This document shows, one piece after another, positions 22,779 to 30,978 of a stretch of 35,498 nucleotides of DNA. The stretch spans positions 1 to 35,498 of the forward strand of contig JAAVGZ010000070.1 of assembly GCA_014799985.1 (NCBI GenBank). The letters are read 5' to 3'. The notes beneath the pieces were generated by a model that was not told the DNA's origin, ran no database searches, and saw nothing but the letters and a program-made list of their open reading frames with translations. Origin of the DNA: Helicobacter sp. Its GTDB lineage: Bacteria; Campylobacterota; Campylobacteria; Campylobacterales; Helicobacteraceae. Each line of letters starts with the position of its first letter. Within the stretch, counting starts at the first letter, position 1. The position numbers were made by a program, and so were the translations under genes.

Positions 22779-24629
22779 ATGTTCCAAGCGCTTGCCATCA
22801 AATACCGCCCCAAGACCTTTAGCGAGCTCATCGGGCAAGATTCCATTTCGCAAACCCTCTCGCTCGCGCTTGATACGGGGCGCTTGGGGCATGCCTATCT
22901 GTTTTCGGGGCTTCGCGGCAGCGGCAAGACATCGAGCGCGAGAATCTTCGCGAAGTCGCTCAATTGCGACAAGGGACCCACGAGCACGCCATGTGGGGAA
23001 TGCGAGAATTGCCGCGCGGCAGCCAGCGGCAGGCATTTGGACATCATCGAAATGGACGCAGCGAGCAGCCGCAAGATTGATGACATTCGCGACTTGATTG
23101 AGCAGACGCGCTACGCGCCGGCGATGGGGAGATACAAAATTTTCATCATCGATGAAGTGCACATGCTCACAAAGGAATCGTACAACGCGCTGCTCAAGAC
23201 GCTCGAAGAGCCGCCGCAATATGTCAAGTTTATCCTCGCGACAACCGATGTTTTCAACATTCCCCCCACGATTCTAAGCCGCACGCAACACTTCCGCTTC
23301 AAGAAGATACCGCAAAAGGTTGTCGTGGCACATCTCGAGACGATTCTGTCCAAAGAGAACATCGAGGGCGAGACGCAGGCGCTCGAGATGATTGCGCGAA
23401 GCGGCAACGGCAGCCTGCGCGATGCGCTCACGTTGCTCGACCAAGCGATTATCTATTCCAAAGGGCATCTGAACGCGACTTTGGTGGCGCAAATGCTCGG
23501 AATCCTCGACCCCGAGATTCTGCAACGATTCTTCGATGCCATGCTTCGCGGTGAGCGCGGCGAGGTGTTCGCAATCCTCGAAATGCTTGAGGGCTATGAA
23601 TGCGAAATGGTGCTCGAAGAAATGGGGCTCTATCTCAAAGATGTGCTCAAAGACCCAAACGCGCCCCTGTCCTTGCCGCTGCTCGATAGATTCTTTCGCG
23701 TCCTAACCGACAGCACGCAGCTCTTGTTTTTGAACGCCAACAACAGCTTTGTGCTCACGCTCACGGCGCTCAAAATGCTCGAGGCGTTCAAGATTGCAAG
23801 CCTCGATGAGCAGATTGCCAAGCTCGAAAACGAGCTCTTCTCGGGCAGCGTGCCTGTTGCGCCGAGTGTGGCTTTGCCCGCTCCCGCTGCGCCTTTGCCC
23901 CCTGCTGTCGCGGAATCTGCCGCTTCCGATTCCGCTGGCGGCACGTTTGCGCGCGAGCTCTTCGCCGAGCTTGTGCAGAAAATCTATGCGCGCAGCTTCG
24001 AGCTCGGGCAGTGTTTCGAGACGCACATCACGTTTGTGTCGTTTGAAAATAATGAGCTTTGTTGGCGCTCGAGCGCCTCTGGCGCGTGCAAAGAGAGGCT
24101 GCGGCTCGCGTATAGCTTCATTCGCATGTGTGTCGAGGACGTCTATGGCGTTGGGACGAAGATTGTGCCGCAAAAAGTGCCCGCTGGGGCAGAATCTGCG
24201 CCAAAACCTGCCGATTCTATGCCTGCGCCTACGATGTCTCCCGCGCCCGATTCCGCGCCCACCGATTCCGTTGCGCCGCTTGCCCCCGCGCCTGCAAAGC
24301 CCGAGCCCGCGCTGTCTGCCCCCGCGCCCGCCGCGCCACAGCCCATGCCCGAAACTGCTATGCCGCCCGTGCCCGCTGATTCCGCGCCTTTGGCACAATC
24401 TGCCGATTCCGCGCCCGAATCGATTGCGCCCACCGCACCGCCTGCCGCCGCGCCAACGCATGACGCGCAACAATCCGCCGATTCTGCGCCCGCGCTCGAT
24501 TCTGCGCCCGCGCCAAAGCCCAGCGCGACTCCGACCTTCGAGGAGCTCAAAGAGGAGTTCCCGCTGCTTGGCAAAGTCAGCGAGCTTTTGGGAATCAAGC
24601 ATATCGATGTTTCCGATGTGAAGCAATGA
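22779..24629 (+). CDS. dnaX: DNA polymerase III subunit gamma/tau
   Basis: Clamp-loader ATPase. The first ~230 of 616 residues are canonical: FQALAIKYRPKTFSELIGQ, P-loop GLRGSGKTS, the zinc site with CGECENC, Walker B IIDEVHML, and the LKTLEEPP and SGNGSLRDALTLLDQ motifs. A helical collar follows (about 235-345) and then a globular segment. Residues about 465-590 form a long linker almost entirely of Pro, Ala, Ser and Asp with many DSAP units. The final 25 residues (FEELKEEFPLLGKVSELLGI) may be a terminal binding peptide. ATG 22779 or the adjacent GTG 22776 could start translation. No convincing frameshift site for a short gamma form was found. It overlaps tsaE (ATGA). Confidence 0.93.
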   Translation: MFQALAIKYRPKTFSELIGQDSISQTLSLALDTGRLGHAYLFSGLRGSGKTSSARIFAKSLNCDKGPTSTPCGECENCRAAASGRHLDIIEMDAASSRKIDDIRDLIEQTRYAPAMGRYKIFIIDEVHMLTKESYNALLKTLEEPPQYVKFILATTDVFNIPPTILSRTQHFRFKKIPQKVVVAHLETILSKENIEGETQALEMIARSGNGSLRDALTLLDQAIIYSKGHLNATLVAQMLGILDPEILQRFFDAMLRGERGEVFAILEMLEGYECEMVLEEMGLYLKDVLKDPNAPLSLPLLDRFFRVLTDSTQLLFLNANNSFVLTLTALKMLEAFKIASLDEQIAKLENELFSGSVPVAPSVALPAPAAPLPPAVAESAASDSAGGTFARELFAELVQKIYARSFELGQCFETHITFVSFENNELCWRSSASGACKERLRLAYSFIRMCVEDVYGVGTKIVPQKVPAGAESAPKPADSMPAPTMSPAPDSAPTDSVAPLAPAPAKPEPALSAPAPAAPQPMPETAMPPVPADSAPLAQSADSAPESIAPTAPPAAAPTHDAQQSADSAPALDSAPAPKPSATPTFEELKEEFPLLGKVSELLGIKHIDVSDVKQ

Positions 24630-25063
24630 ACGCGACAGAATATGTCTTGAGCCTCGATGCGCTGTTTGCGCCAAACGCGCTGTTTGCCGCAATCGACTCG
24701 TTTCGCGACAGCGGCGGGCATGTCGTGATTCTAAGCGGCGCGCTCGCTTGCGGCAAGACAACATTGGTGCAGGCGTATGCCGCGCAACGCGGAATCTCGG
24801 GCGTCTCCTCGCCCACGTTCGTGCTCGCACAATGCTATGCGGAGGATTTGTGGCATTACGACCTCTATCGCCACCCGATAGAGCAGGCGCTTGCGCTCGG
24901 AATCCTCGATTTGATTAGCGTCAAGGGCTTGCATTTTGTCGAATGGGGAGAAGACTTAGGGGAAATTTGTGCGAAACTCGGTATAATGCCATTATTAAAT
25001 ATTGAGATAATGGAAGCAGCGGCAAATAGGCGCAATTATAGGATTTCGATATGCACATGCTAA
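24626..25063 (+). CDS. tsaE: tRNA threonylcarbamoyladenosine biosynthesis ATPase TsaE
   Basis: Partner of TsaB and TsaD in making t6A37 of tRNA. In the 145 residues the P-loop reads GALACGKTTL (TsaE usually has LGAGKT), then SPTFVLAQCY, the HYDLYR motif, and FVEWGEDLG near the C-terminus. All are characteristic of TsaE. The order dnaX, tsaE, lptB, rpoN fits the H. pylori order HP0717 to HP0714. The end, which is less GC-rich, overlaps the next gene by 13 bases. Confidence 0.92.
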   Translation: MNATEYVLSLDALFAPNALFAAIDSFRDSGGHVVILSGALACGKTTLVQAYAAQRGISGVSSPTFVLAQCYAEDLWHYDLYRHPIEQALALGILDLISVKGLHFVEWGEDLGEICAKLGIMPLLNIEIMEAAANRRNYRISICTC

Positions 25064-25770
25064 GGGCTTTGCGCGTCAGCAAGCAAATCAAAAAAACTCC
25101 CATCATCAAAGACATTAGCCTCGAAGTCAAAAGCGGCGAGGTGGTCGGGCTTTTGGGACCCAACGGCGCGGGCAAAACAACGACTTTCTATATTTTGTGT
25201 GGAATCTTGCGCGCAAGCAGCGGCGAGATTTTTTTTGACGACAACGAGATTTCGCGCCTGCCGCTGCACACACGCTCGCTCTATGGAATCGGCTATCTGC
25301 CGCAAGAATCGAGCGTTTTTAAAGAGCTCACGGTCGAAGAGAATCTCATGATAGCCGCCGAGATTGCGCTCGCGCCAAACGAGAGGCAGGAGAGAATCGA
25401 GGAGCTGCTAGGCGCGTTCAACATCGAGCCCATTCGCATGCGCAAGGGAATCAGCCTAAGCGGCGGCGAGCGGCGGCGCGTTGAGATTGCGCGCGCGCTT
25501 GTCAAGAAGCCCAAGTTTATCTTGCTCGATGAGCCTTTCGCCGGTGTCGACCCACTCGCTGTGGGCGATATTCAGCAGATTATCGAACAGCTCGTGAGCC
25601 TGCGAATCGGCGTGCTCATCACCGACCACAATGTCCGCGAGATGCTCGATGTCTGCCACCGCGCGTATGTGATTAAGTCGGGCACGCTGCTAGCAGAGGG
25701 CAGCAGCGATGAGATTGGCAACAACGAGCTCGTGCGCAAGCATTACTTGGGGGAGAGTTTTCGGCTATGA
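25051..25770 (+). CDS. lptB: LPS export ABC transporter ATP-binding protein LptB
   Basis: ATPase of the LptB2FG complex, which extracts LPS from the inner membrane for the Lpt bridge. The 239 residues contain Walker A GPNGAGKTT, the Q-loop in YLPQESSVF, the LptB hallmark LTVEENL, ABC signature LSGGERRRVEIARAL, Walker B FILLDEPFAGVDP and ITDHNVREML with the switch His. It may begin at ATG 25051, with TAGGAT at good spacing, or at ATG 25057. The stop overlaps the rpoN start (ATGA). Confidence 0.94.
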   Translation: MHMLRALRVSKQIKKTPIIKDISLEVKSGEVVGLLGPNGAGKTTTFYILCGILRASSGEIFFDDNEISRLPLHTRSLYGIGYLPQESSVFKELTVEENLMIAAEIALAPNERQERIEELLGAFNIEPIRMRKGISLSGGERRRVEIARALVKKPKFILLDEPFAGVDPLAVGDIQQIIEQLVSLRIGVLITDHNVREMLDVCHRAYVIKSGTLLAEGSSDEIGNNELVRKHYLGESFRL

Positions 25771-27038
25771 AACTACGCACCAATGTCGCGCTTGCGAACA
25801 AAATCAAGCTTTCTGCCACGCTCCAAAGCTGGCTGCCCATTCTCCAAAGCCCGCTTGATGACTTGGAAAGCACGCTCAACCACATCGCGGCTGATAATCC
25901 TTGCATGCGTGTCGACAACCCGCGCGAACAGACGCTGAATGCGCGCAGCAAGAAGGACAACCGCGCGAGCAGCAGCGGCAGCACGAGCGTGAATGACGCG
26001 ATTGAGCGCTTTTGTGTCGCCAAGAAGAGCCTCTATGAAACATTGATAGACCAGCTCTGCCCCCCGCTGTTTCCCACGCCGCGTTCGGTGAGGATTGCGG
26101 AGGAGATTATCGAGAATCTCGATGAAGACGGCTATTTCGAGGGCGATATGGAGCAAATCGCCGAGCAGCTCGATGTGAGCGTGGCGGAGTGCGAGCGCGT
26201 GCGGGCGCGCTTCGCACATCTCGAGCCAGCGGGAATCGGCGCGGTCGATGTGCTCGAGTCGTTCGCGTTTCAGCTCGAGGCGGCGGATTGCAGCAGCGAA
26301 GTCTATGACCTCTGCCTCGAGATTATGAAAGACCTCGAGCAGCATGCGCGATTCAAGAGGAATCGGCATTACGAAGCGGCGATGAAGGTGATTCAGACAT
26401 TCAAGAATCCCCCCGCGATTGATTATTTTGAAGAGGTGCGTGCGGTTGTGCCCGAGATTTTTGTCATCGAAGAGGGCGGCGAAATCGAGGTGCGCATCAA
26501 TGACGAGCAATACCCGCTCGTGATTATCGAGAATGAAAAAATCGCCAAGAAAGAAAGCTATCTGCGCAACAAGGTCAAAGAGGCAAAAGATTTAATCGAT
26601 GCTTTAGAAATGCGTAAGGCAACACTTTATAAAATTGGGCTAATGATTGTCGAGTATCAATATGAATTTTTCAAAGGTGGCGAGATTCGCCCGATGAAGC
26701 TCAAAGACCTCGCAGACGAGTTCAACCACGCACCCTCAACGATTTCGCGGGCGATTTCGGGCAAATATCTTGAATGCAATCGGGGGATTTTTTCGCTCAA
26801 GAGCTTCTTTGCCACAGCGATTGACGAGGACACATCGAATGCCGCTATCAAAGACTATATCGCCGACCTTGTCAAAAACGAGGAGCGCAAGCGCCCGCTT
26901 AGCGACAACAAGCTCTTGCAGATTGTCGAGGACAAATTTGGCGTCAAGGTTGTGCGGCGCACAATCACGAAATACCGCAAGCAATTGAACATTGCTAGCT
27001 CAAGCGAAAGGAAAAAATTGTATGAAATTTCTTGCTAA
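25767..27038 (+). CDS. rpoN: RNA polymerase sigma-54 factor RpoN
   Basis: In Helicobacter, RpoN transcribes hook and basal-body genes together with FlgR. The 423 residues have region I (about 1-48; KIKLSATLQSWLPILQSPLDDLE), an acidic/Ser linker, the core-binding domain with IAEEIIENLDEDGYFEGD, and the DNA-binding domain with the DEFNHAPSTISRAISGKYLE helix-turn-helix. The RpoN box at about 396-405 reads VRRTITKYRK, against the usual ARRTVAKYRE. It overlaps lptB by four bases and the following lipoprotein gene by 17. Confidence 0.95.
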   Translation: MKLRTNVALANKIKLSATLQSWLPILQSPLDDLESTLNHIAADNPCMRVDNPREQTLNARSKKDNRASSSGSTSVNDAIERFCVAKKSLYETLIDQLCPPLFPTPRSVRIAEEIIENLDEDGYFEGDMEQIAEQLDVSVAECERVRARFAHLEPAGIGAVDVLESFAFQLEAADCSSEVYDLCLEIMKDLEQHARFKRNRHYEAAMKVIQTFKNPPAIDYFEEVRAVVPEIFVIEEGGEIEVRINDEQYPLVIIENEKIAKKESYLRNKVKEAKDLIDALEMRKATLYKIGLMIVEYQYEFFKGGEIRPMKLKDLADEFNHAPSTISRAISGKYLECNRGIFSLKSFFATAIDEDTSNAAIKDYIADLVKNEERKRPLSDNKLLQIVEDKFGVKVVRRTITKYRKQLNIASSSERKKLYEISC

Positions 27039-28152
27039 TGCCCTTGTTGTGGCGCTGTTGTTGGCGGCTTGTGCGTGGTCGCCAGAGCCAAATGATATGT
27101 ATCAAACCCAGATTCCGCTCGCCCCTCCAGAGGGCGAGATAGGGCAGGCACAAGAGCAGCTGCGCCTCACGCCGCCGCCTTCGCCCCAAGTGGCGAACGC
27201 CACAGGCTACACGCGCACAGACCAGCCCGTTTCTGTGCCCTACCGCAACTATTTGGGCTATATCCCCACGCTGATTACGATTGATTATGGGCTCACGCAA
27301 AACAGCTACAATCGCTATGCGCCTGTCGTGGAATCGTATGCGCGCATGAGCGTCGACACCTTCAACCGCGACTTCCCGTCTTTGCTCGCCGAGAAGGGCT
27401 TGCAGATTGTGCAATATTTTCCGAGCTATCCGATTAGCGTCCCCGATTCTAACGCATTGCCTGCCGTGTTCTATTCGCGCGTGTACATCACCGTCAAGGA
27501 GTTTCAGGGCACGCAGCTCAACCTCACGCCCGAACAGATTGACGAGATAAAAAAGGCAAACGCCGAGGCGCAAAAGCGCGCGCGCAACGCCCAGCGCAAC
27601 GCCAACAGGAAGCATGATGACGAGGACGAAGATTCTGTCGTTGGCGCAGCGAGCGACTTGGCGAGCGCGCAGCCAGAATCGGACGAAAACGAGATTGAGC
27701 AAATGGCGCGCCGCCTCTCCGAGACTTCTGACCCATTGCTTGCCCAAAACAATGTCGCACCAAGCGGCGGGGCAGGGCGTACGCAACCAGCGCGCCAAAA
27801 CACGCCCAAGAAGCAGCCACCGCCACCAAACCCATGGGAAGGAATCGACCTCCCACCCCCAACACCCAAGGCGATGATTATCTCGATTCGCGGCGAGATT
27901 CTGCTGCTTGAGCCGGGCAGCGGCGAGGTGCTTTGGGCTGCGGCGAGCTTGTGGCGCGAAAGCGTGATTGACCTGCAACAAGGCGAGTTTGACAAAGCCG
28001 TGCAGAGCTATATCTACCACCATTCGCAAGGCATGCGCGATGAGTTGTTGCAACATCTCCAAGCGGCATCGCCTGTCGTTTTGGCGAGCATGATTGACGA
28101 AATGCGCATGATGAAAGGTTTGCCCGTCTATCCCGATGCGCCCGTGTGGTGA
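27022..28152 (+). CDS. Putative lipoprotein of unknown function
   Basis: A 376-residue protein with a good lipoprotein signal: hydrophobic core and LLLAAC, lipid at Cys17. ATG 27022 has AAGGA at 27008-27012. A first folded part (about 75-175) has ITIDYGLTQNSYNRYAPVVE. A charged and Pro-rich insert (about 178-285; runs of Lys/Arg/Asp/Glu, then Gln/Pro/Asn) is probably disordered. A second folded part (285-370) has MIISIRGEILLLEPGSGEVLW and a helical end. The general form, with an EPxSGE-like strand, recalls HpaA-type Helicobacter lipoproteins, but the similarity is weak and I do not assign the family. A 407-residue antisense frame covers it; signal, ribosome site and operon support the sense frame. 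Confidence 0.8.
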   Translation: MKFLANALVVALLLAACAWSPEPNDMYQTQIPLAPPEGEIGQAQEQLRLTPPPSPQVANATGYTRTDQPVSVPYRNYLGYIPTLITIDYGLTQNSYNRYAPVVESYARMSVDTFNRDFPSLLAEKGLQIVQYFPSYPISVPDSNALPAVFYSRVYITVKEFQGTQLNLTPEQIDEIKKANAEAQKRARNAQRNANRKHDDEDEDSVVGAASDLASAQPESDENEIEQMARRLSETSDPLLAQNNVAPSGGAGRTQPARQNTPKKQPPPPNPWEGIDLPPPTPKAMIISIRGEILLLEPGSGEVLWAAASLWRESVIDLQQGEFDKAVQSYIYHHSQGMRDELLQHLQAASPVVLASMIDEMRMMKGLPVYPDAPVW

Positions 28153-28163
28153 TAAACATCTGA

Positions 28164-29234
28164 ATGCTTGTTTATCTTTGCAAACGGCTTGCGTTGCTGC
28201 TGCCCACATTGCTCGCAATCATCACGTTGAATTTTTTCATTATCCAAGCCGCTCCCGGGGGTCCTGTGGAGCGCATGCTCGCCCAGCTCGAGAACATCAA
28301 CGCCGCTGATTCCAAAGGCGGCTTTGGGGCAGGGGGCGAGGTTGGCACGAACATGCAGGGCTACAAAAACACGGCGATTACCGAGCAAATGCGTGAGCAG
28401 ATTCAAAAGCTCTATGGCTTCGACAAGCCGATTTGGGAACGTTATGTGTCGATGATTGCGTCCTGCCTTAGCTTTGAGTTTGGCGAGAGTTACTACAAGC
28501 AGCGGCAGGTGTGGAATCTCATCATCGAGCGACTGCCTGTGTCGGTTTCGCTTGGGCTTTGGAGTACGCTCTTGATTTACCTTATCAGCATTCCGCTTGG
28601 AATCAAAAAGGCTGTGGCGCATGGCTCGCGTTTTGACGCTTGGAGTAGCCTCGTGATTATCGTCTGCCACGCGATTCCGACATTCCTTATCGCGATTTTG
28701 TTTATCATACTCTTCGCGGGCGGCAGCTTCCTCGAGCTCTTTCCGCTCAAGGGGCTTAGCAGCGACTACGCGCACAATCTCGGATTCTTCGAGCGCGCAC
28801 TCGATTATCTGTGGCACATCACCTTGCCCGTGCTCTCGCTCACGCTCGGTGGCTTCGCCGCGCTCACGCTTTTGTGCAAAAACTCGTTCCTCGAGGAAAT
28901 CCACAAGCAATACACCATCACGGCGGCAATCAAGGGCGCAACGCATGCGCGCATTCTCTATGGGCATGTGTTTCGCAACGCGATGCTCATCGTCATCGCG
29001 GGCTTTCCGTCAGCCTTTGTCGGAATCTTCTTGAGCGGCTCGCTGCTGATTGAAATCATTTTCTCGCTCGAGGGCTTGGGGCTCTTGGGCTACGAATCGG
29101 CGCTCAATCGCGACTATCCTGTCGTGTTTGGGACGCTCTACATTTTCACGCTCATCGGGCTTCTCACGACCCTCGCAAGCGATTTGTGCTATCGGCTCAT
29201 CGACCCGCGAATCGACTTCGAGGCGCGCGCATGA
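28164..29234 (+). CDS. yejB: Peptide ABC transporter permease YejB
   Basis: One of two permeases of the Yej-type oligopeptide importer. In E. coli, YejABEF takes up microcin C and peptides. The 356 residues begin with YLCKRLALLLPTLLAIITLNFFI and PGGPVERMLAQLE, very like E. coli YejB. About six membrane helices and the permease EAA-type loop ITAAIKGATHARILYGHVFRNA (about 250-271) follow. No clear ribosome site precedes ATG 28164, which lies 11 bases after the lipoprotein stop. It overlaps yejE (ATGA). The binding protein YejA and ATPase YejF are not in this window. Confidence 0.92.
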   Translation: MLVYLCKRLALLLPTLLAIITLNFFIIQAAPGGPVERMLAQLENINAADSKGGFGAGGEVGTNMQGYKNTAITEQMREQIQKLYGFDKPIWERYVSMIASCLSFEFGESYYKQRQVWNLIIERLPVSVSLGLWSTLLIYLISIPLGIKKAVAHGSRFDAWSSLVIIVCHAIPTFLIAILFIILFAGGSFLELFPLKGLSSDYAHNLGFFERALDYLWHITLPVLSLTLGGFAALTLLCKNSFLEEIHKQYTITAAIKGATHARILYGHVFRNAMLIVIAGFPSAFVGIFLSGSLLIEIIFSLEGLGLLGYESALNRDYPVVFGTLYIFTLIGLLTTLASDLCYRLIDPRIDFEARA

Positions 29235-30235
29235 AAAGCCGTGCGCTCGCGTCTTTTGCGGCGAACAGGCGCGCCCTGTTCTCGCTCTATTGCCTGTTGC
29301 TGCTCTGCGCGTGTTGCGCGCTTGCGCCGATTCTTGCCAACGACAAGCCGCTTGTGCTTTTCTACAAGGGCGAGCTGTATTTCCCGATTCTCAAATTCTA
29401 TCCCGAGAGCACGTTCGGTGGCGACTTTGAAAACGAAACGGAATATAAAGACGCGGACATCATCGAATCGATAGAAAAACACGGCTGGATTCTGTTTCCG
29501 CCCGTGCCATACAGCTATGATACGATTATTTTTGATTTAGATTCCCCCTCTCCTGCGCCGCCAAGCGCGAAGAATTGGCTCGGCACAGACGACCAAAGCC
29601 GCGATTTGCTCGCGCGGCTGCTCTATGGCACGGCGATTTCGCTTGCGTTTGGAATCTTGCTCACGTTTTTTAGCACCATCATCGGCGTTTTCATGGGCGC
29701 AATCATGGGCTATTTCGGCGGCAAACTCGACCTATTCTTGCAACGTTTTGTCGAAATCTACGCGTCCATGCCCGTGCTGTATTTGGTGATTATCTTCTCG
29801 AGCTTCGTCAATCCCAATTTCTGGTGGCTGCTGCTTTTCATGCTGTTTTTCTCGTGGGTCGAGCTCGTTGCGCTCGTGCGTGCCGAGTTTTTGCGCGCGC
29901 GCAATCTCGACTATGTCCGCGCGAGCAAGGCGCTTGGCGCAAGCGCACCGCGCATCATCTTTCGCCACATCTTGCCCAACACCGCGCCGCTTGTCCTAAG
30001 CCTGCTGCCCTTCATTTTGGGCAATTCCATCGTCTTGCTCACATCGCTCGATTTCTTGGGCTTTGGGCTGCCGCCCGGCTCGCCGAGTCTTGGCGAGATT
30101 CTGTTGCAAGCAAAAGAGAATCTGCATGCGCCATGGATTGGAATCACCGCTTTCGTGTTTATTGCATTTTTATTGAGCCTGCTCGTGTTTGTGGGCGAAG
30201 GATTGCGCGATGCGTTTGACCCGCGCCTAAGATAG
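29231..30235 (+). CDS. yejE: Peptide ABC transporter permease YejE
   Basis: Second permease of the Yej-type importer, 334 residues. Distinctive YejE features are the periplasmic segment ESTFGGDFENETEYKD...HGWILFPPVPYSYDTI (about 67-103) and NWLGTDDQSRDLLARLLYG (about 117-135), before five further membrane helices. The EAA loop is YVRASKALGASAPRIIFRHILPN. ATG 29231 is chosen over an upstream in-frame start because it overlaps the yejB stop. No terminator is visible in the 75 bases after the stop. Confidence 0.93.
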   Translation: MKSRALASFAANRRALFSLYCLLLLCACCALAPILANDKPLVLFYKGELYFPILKFYPESTFGGDFENETEYKDADIIESIEKHGWILFPPVPYSYDTIIFDLDSPSPAPPSAKNWLGTDDQSRDLLARLLYGTAISLAFGILLTFFSTIIGVFMGAIMGYFGGKLDLFLQRFVEIYASMPVLYLVIIFSSFVNPNFWWLLLFMLFFSWVELVALVRAEFLRARNLDYVRASKALGASAPRIIFRHILPNTAPLVLSLLPFILGNSIVLLTSLDFLGFGLPPGSPSLGEILLQAKENLHAPWIGITAFVFIAFLLSLLVFVGEGLRDAFDPRLR

Positions 30236-30274
30236 CGATTGAGGTAAGCATTAGGCAATTTGCGATAGAATTAT

Positions 30275-30282
30275 TATAGAAT
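30275..30282 (+). promoter_or_regulatory. Candidate -10 box for the UPF0323 gene
   Basis: TATAGAAT lies in a very AT-rich segment (30265-30295) between GC-rich genes, about 30 bases before ATG 30311. It is embedded in a small palindrome, ATTATT (30270-30275) with AATAAT (30280-30285). Motif and composition only. Confidence 0.4.
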
Positions 30283-30310
30283 AATATCATTTTTGATGTG
30301 GAGATTTGCC

Positions 30311-30976
30311 ATGAAACATTTACGCAAAATTTCGGATTGTGCAATCATTGGGACAATGGGCGCGCTCGTTCTCGTGAGCATGAACGCATGCTCGGGCGAC
30401 AATGCGCAAAGCAGCGGACGCGGCGACAACACGGCTGTGGCAAATGCGGCGCAACGAGGCGCGTTTGTCGTGATACAAGAAAACGAGGACGGGAGCTACA
30501 AGATTCTCGAGGAGCACCCAAGCGAGAACACGCGCATTTTGCTCAAAAAGCCCGATGGCAGCGAGCGCATGCTCACCCAAGAGGAGATTGACGCGCTTGT
30601 CGCCGAAGAGAATCAAAAGATTGACAACGGCACGAGCCAACTCACCAACCCCACAGGCGGCGGGCTTTCGCTTGGCGAAACAATCCTCGCGAGCGCCGCT
30701 GGCGCAATCATCGGGAGCTGGATTGGCAGCAAGCTATTCAACAACAACAACTTCGCGAGCCAACAGCGCGGCGCGTATTCCTCGCCCCAAGCCTATGAGC
30801 GCAGCCAAAATGTGCGCCAAAACACCGCGCGCGCGGCAAGCGGCGCAACGAGCGGGCGCAGCGGATTTTTTAGCCCCCAAAGCGGCGCTTCGTCAGCCAC
30901 ACAAAGCGCCACATCGCGCCAAAGCACATCGAGCGGCACGAGCTCTGCTTCGTCAAGCAGCGGCGTTGGGGGTTGA
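30311..30976 (+). CDS. UPF0323 family lipoprotein
   Basis: A 221-residue exported protein with a hydrophobic signal and a Cys at 27 (MNAC) as likely lipid site. A conserved core (about 50-105) has FVVIQENEDGSYKILEEHPS and MLTQEEIDALVAEE. A Gly/Ala hydrophobic patch, SAAGAIIGSWIGSKLF, lies at about 134-149. The C-terminal 60 residues are mostly Ser, Ala, Gly and Gln. This matches UPF0323 lipoproteins of Helicobacter and Campylobacter, whose role is unknown. As in H. pylori (HP0232, HP0233), the next gene is glutathionylspermidine-synthase-like. GTGGAG precedes the ATG. Confidence 0.88.
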   Translation: MKHLRKISDCAIIGTMGALVLVSMNACSGDNAQSSGRGDNTAVANAAQRGAFVVIQENEDGSYKILEEHPSENTRILLKKPDGSERMLTQEEIDALVAEENQKIDNGTSQLTNPTGGGLSLGETILASAAGAIIGSWIGSKLFNNNNFASQQRGAYSSPQAYERSQNVRQNTARAASGATSGRSGFFSPQSGASSATQSATSRQSTSSGTSSASSSSGVGG

Positions 30977-30978
30977 GA

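Noticed and set aside
24166..24180. Possible programmed frameshift in dnaX at CAAAAAG
   Set aside because: The A run is only five bases and does not fit a slippery X-XXY-YYZ heptamer in the reading frame; no following stem-loop was evident.
26995..28218. Minus-strand open frame of 407 residues opposite the lipoprotein gene
   Set aside because: Longer than the sense gene, but without signal, motif or operon support. The sense frame has a lipoprotein signal, ribosome site and overlap with rpoN. High G+C with biased third positions creates long antisense frames here.
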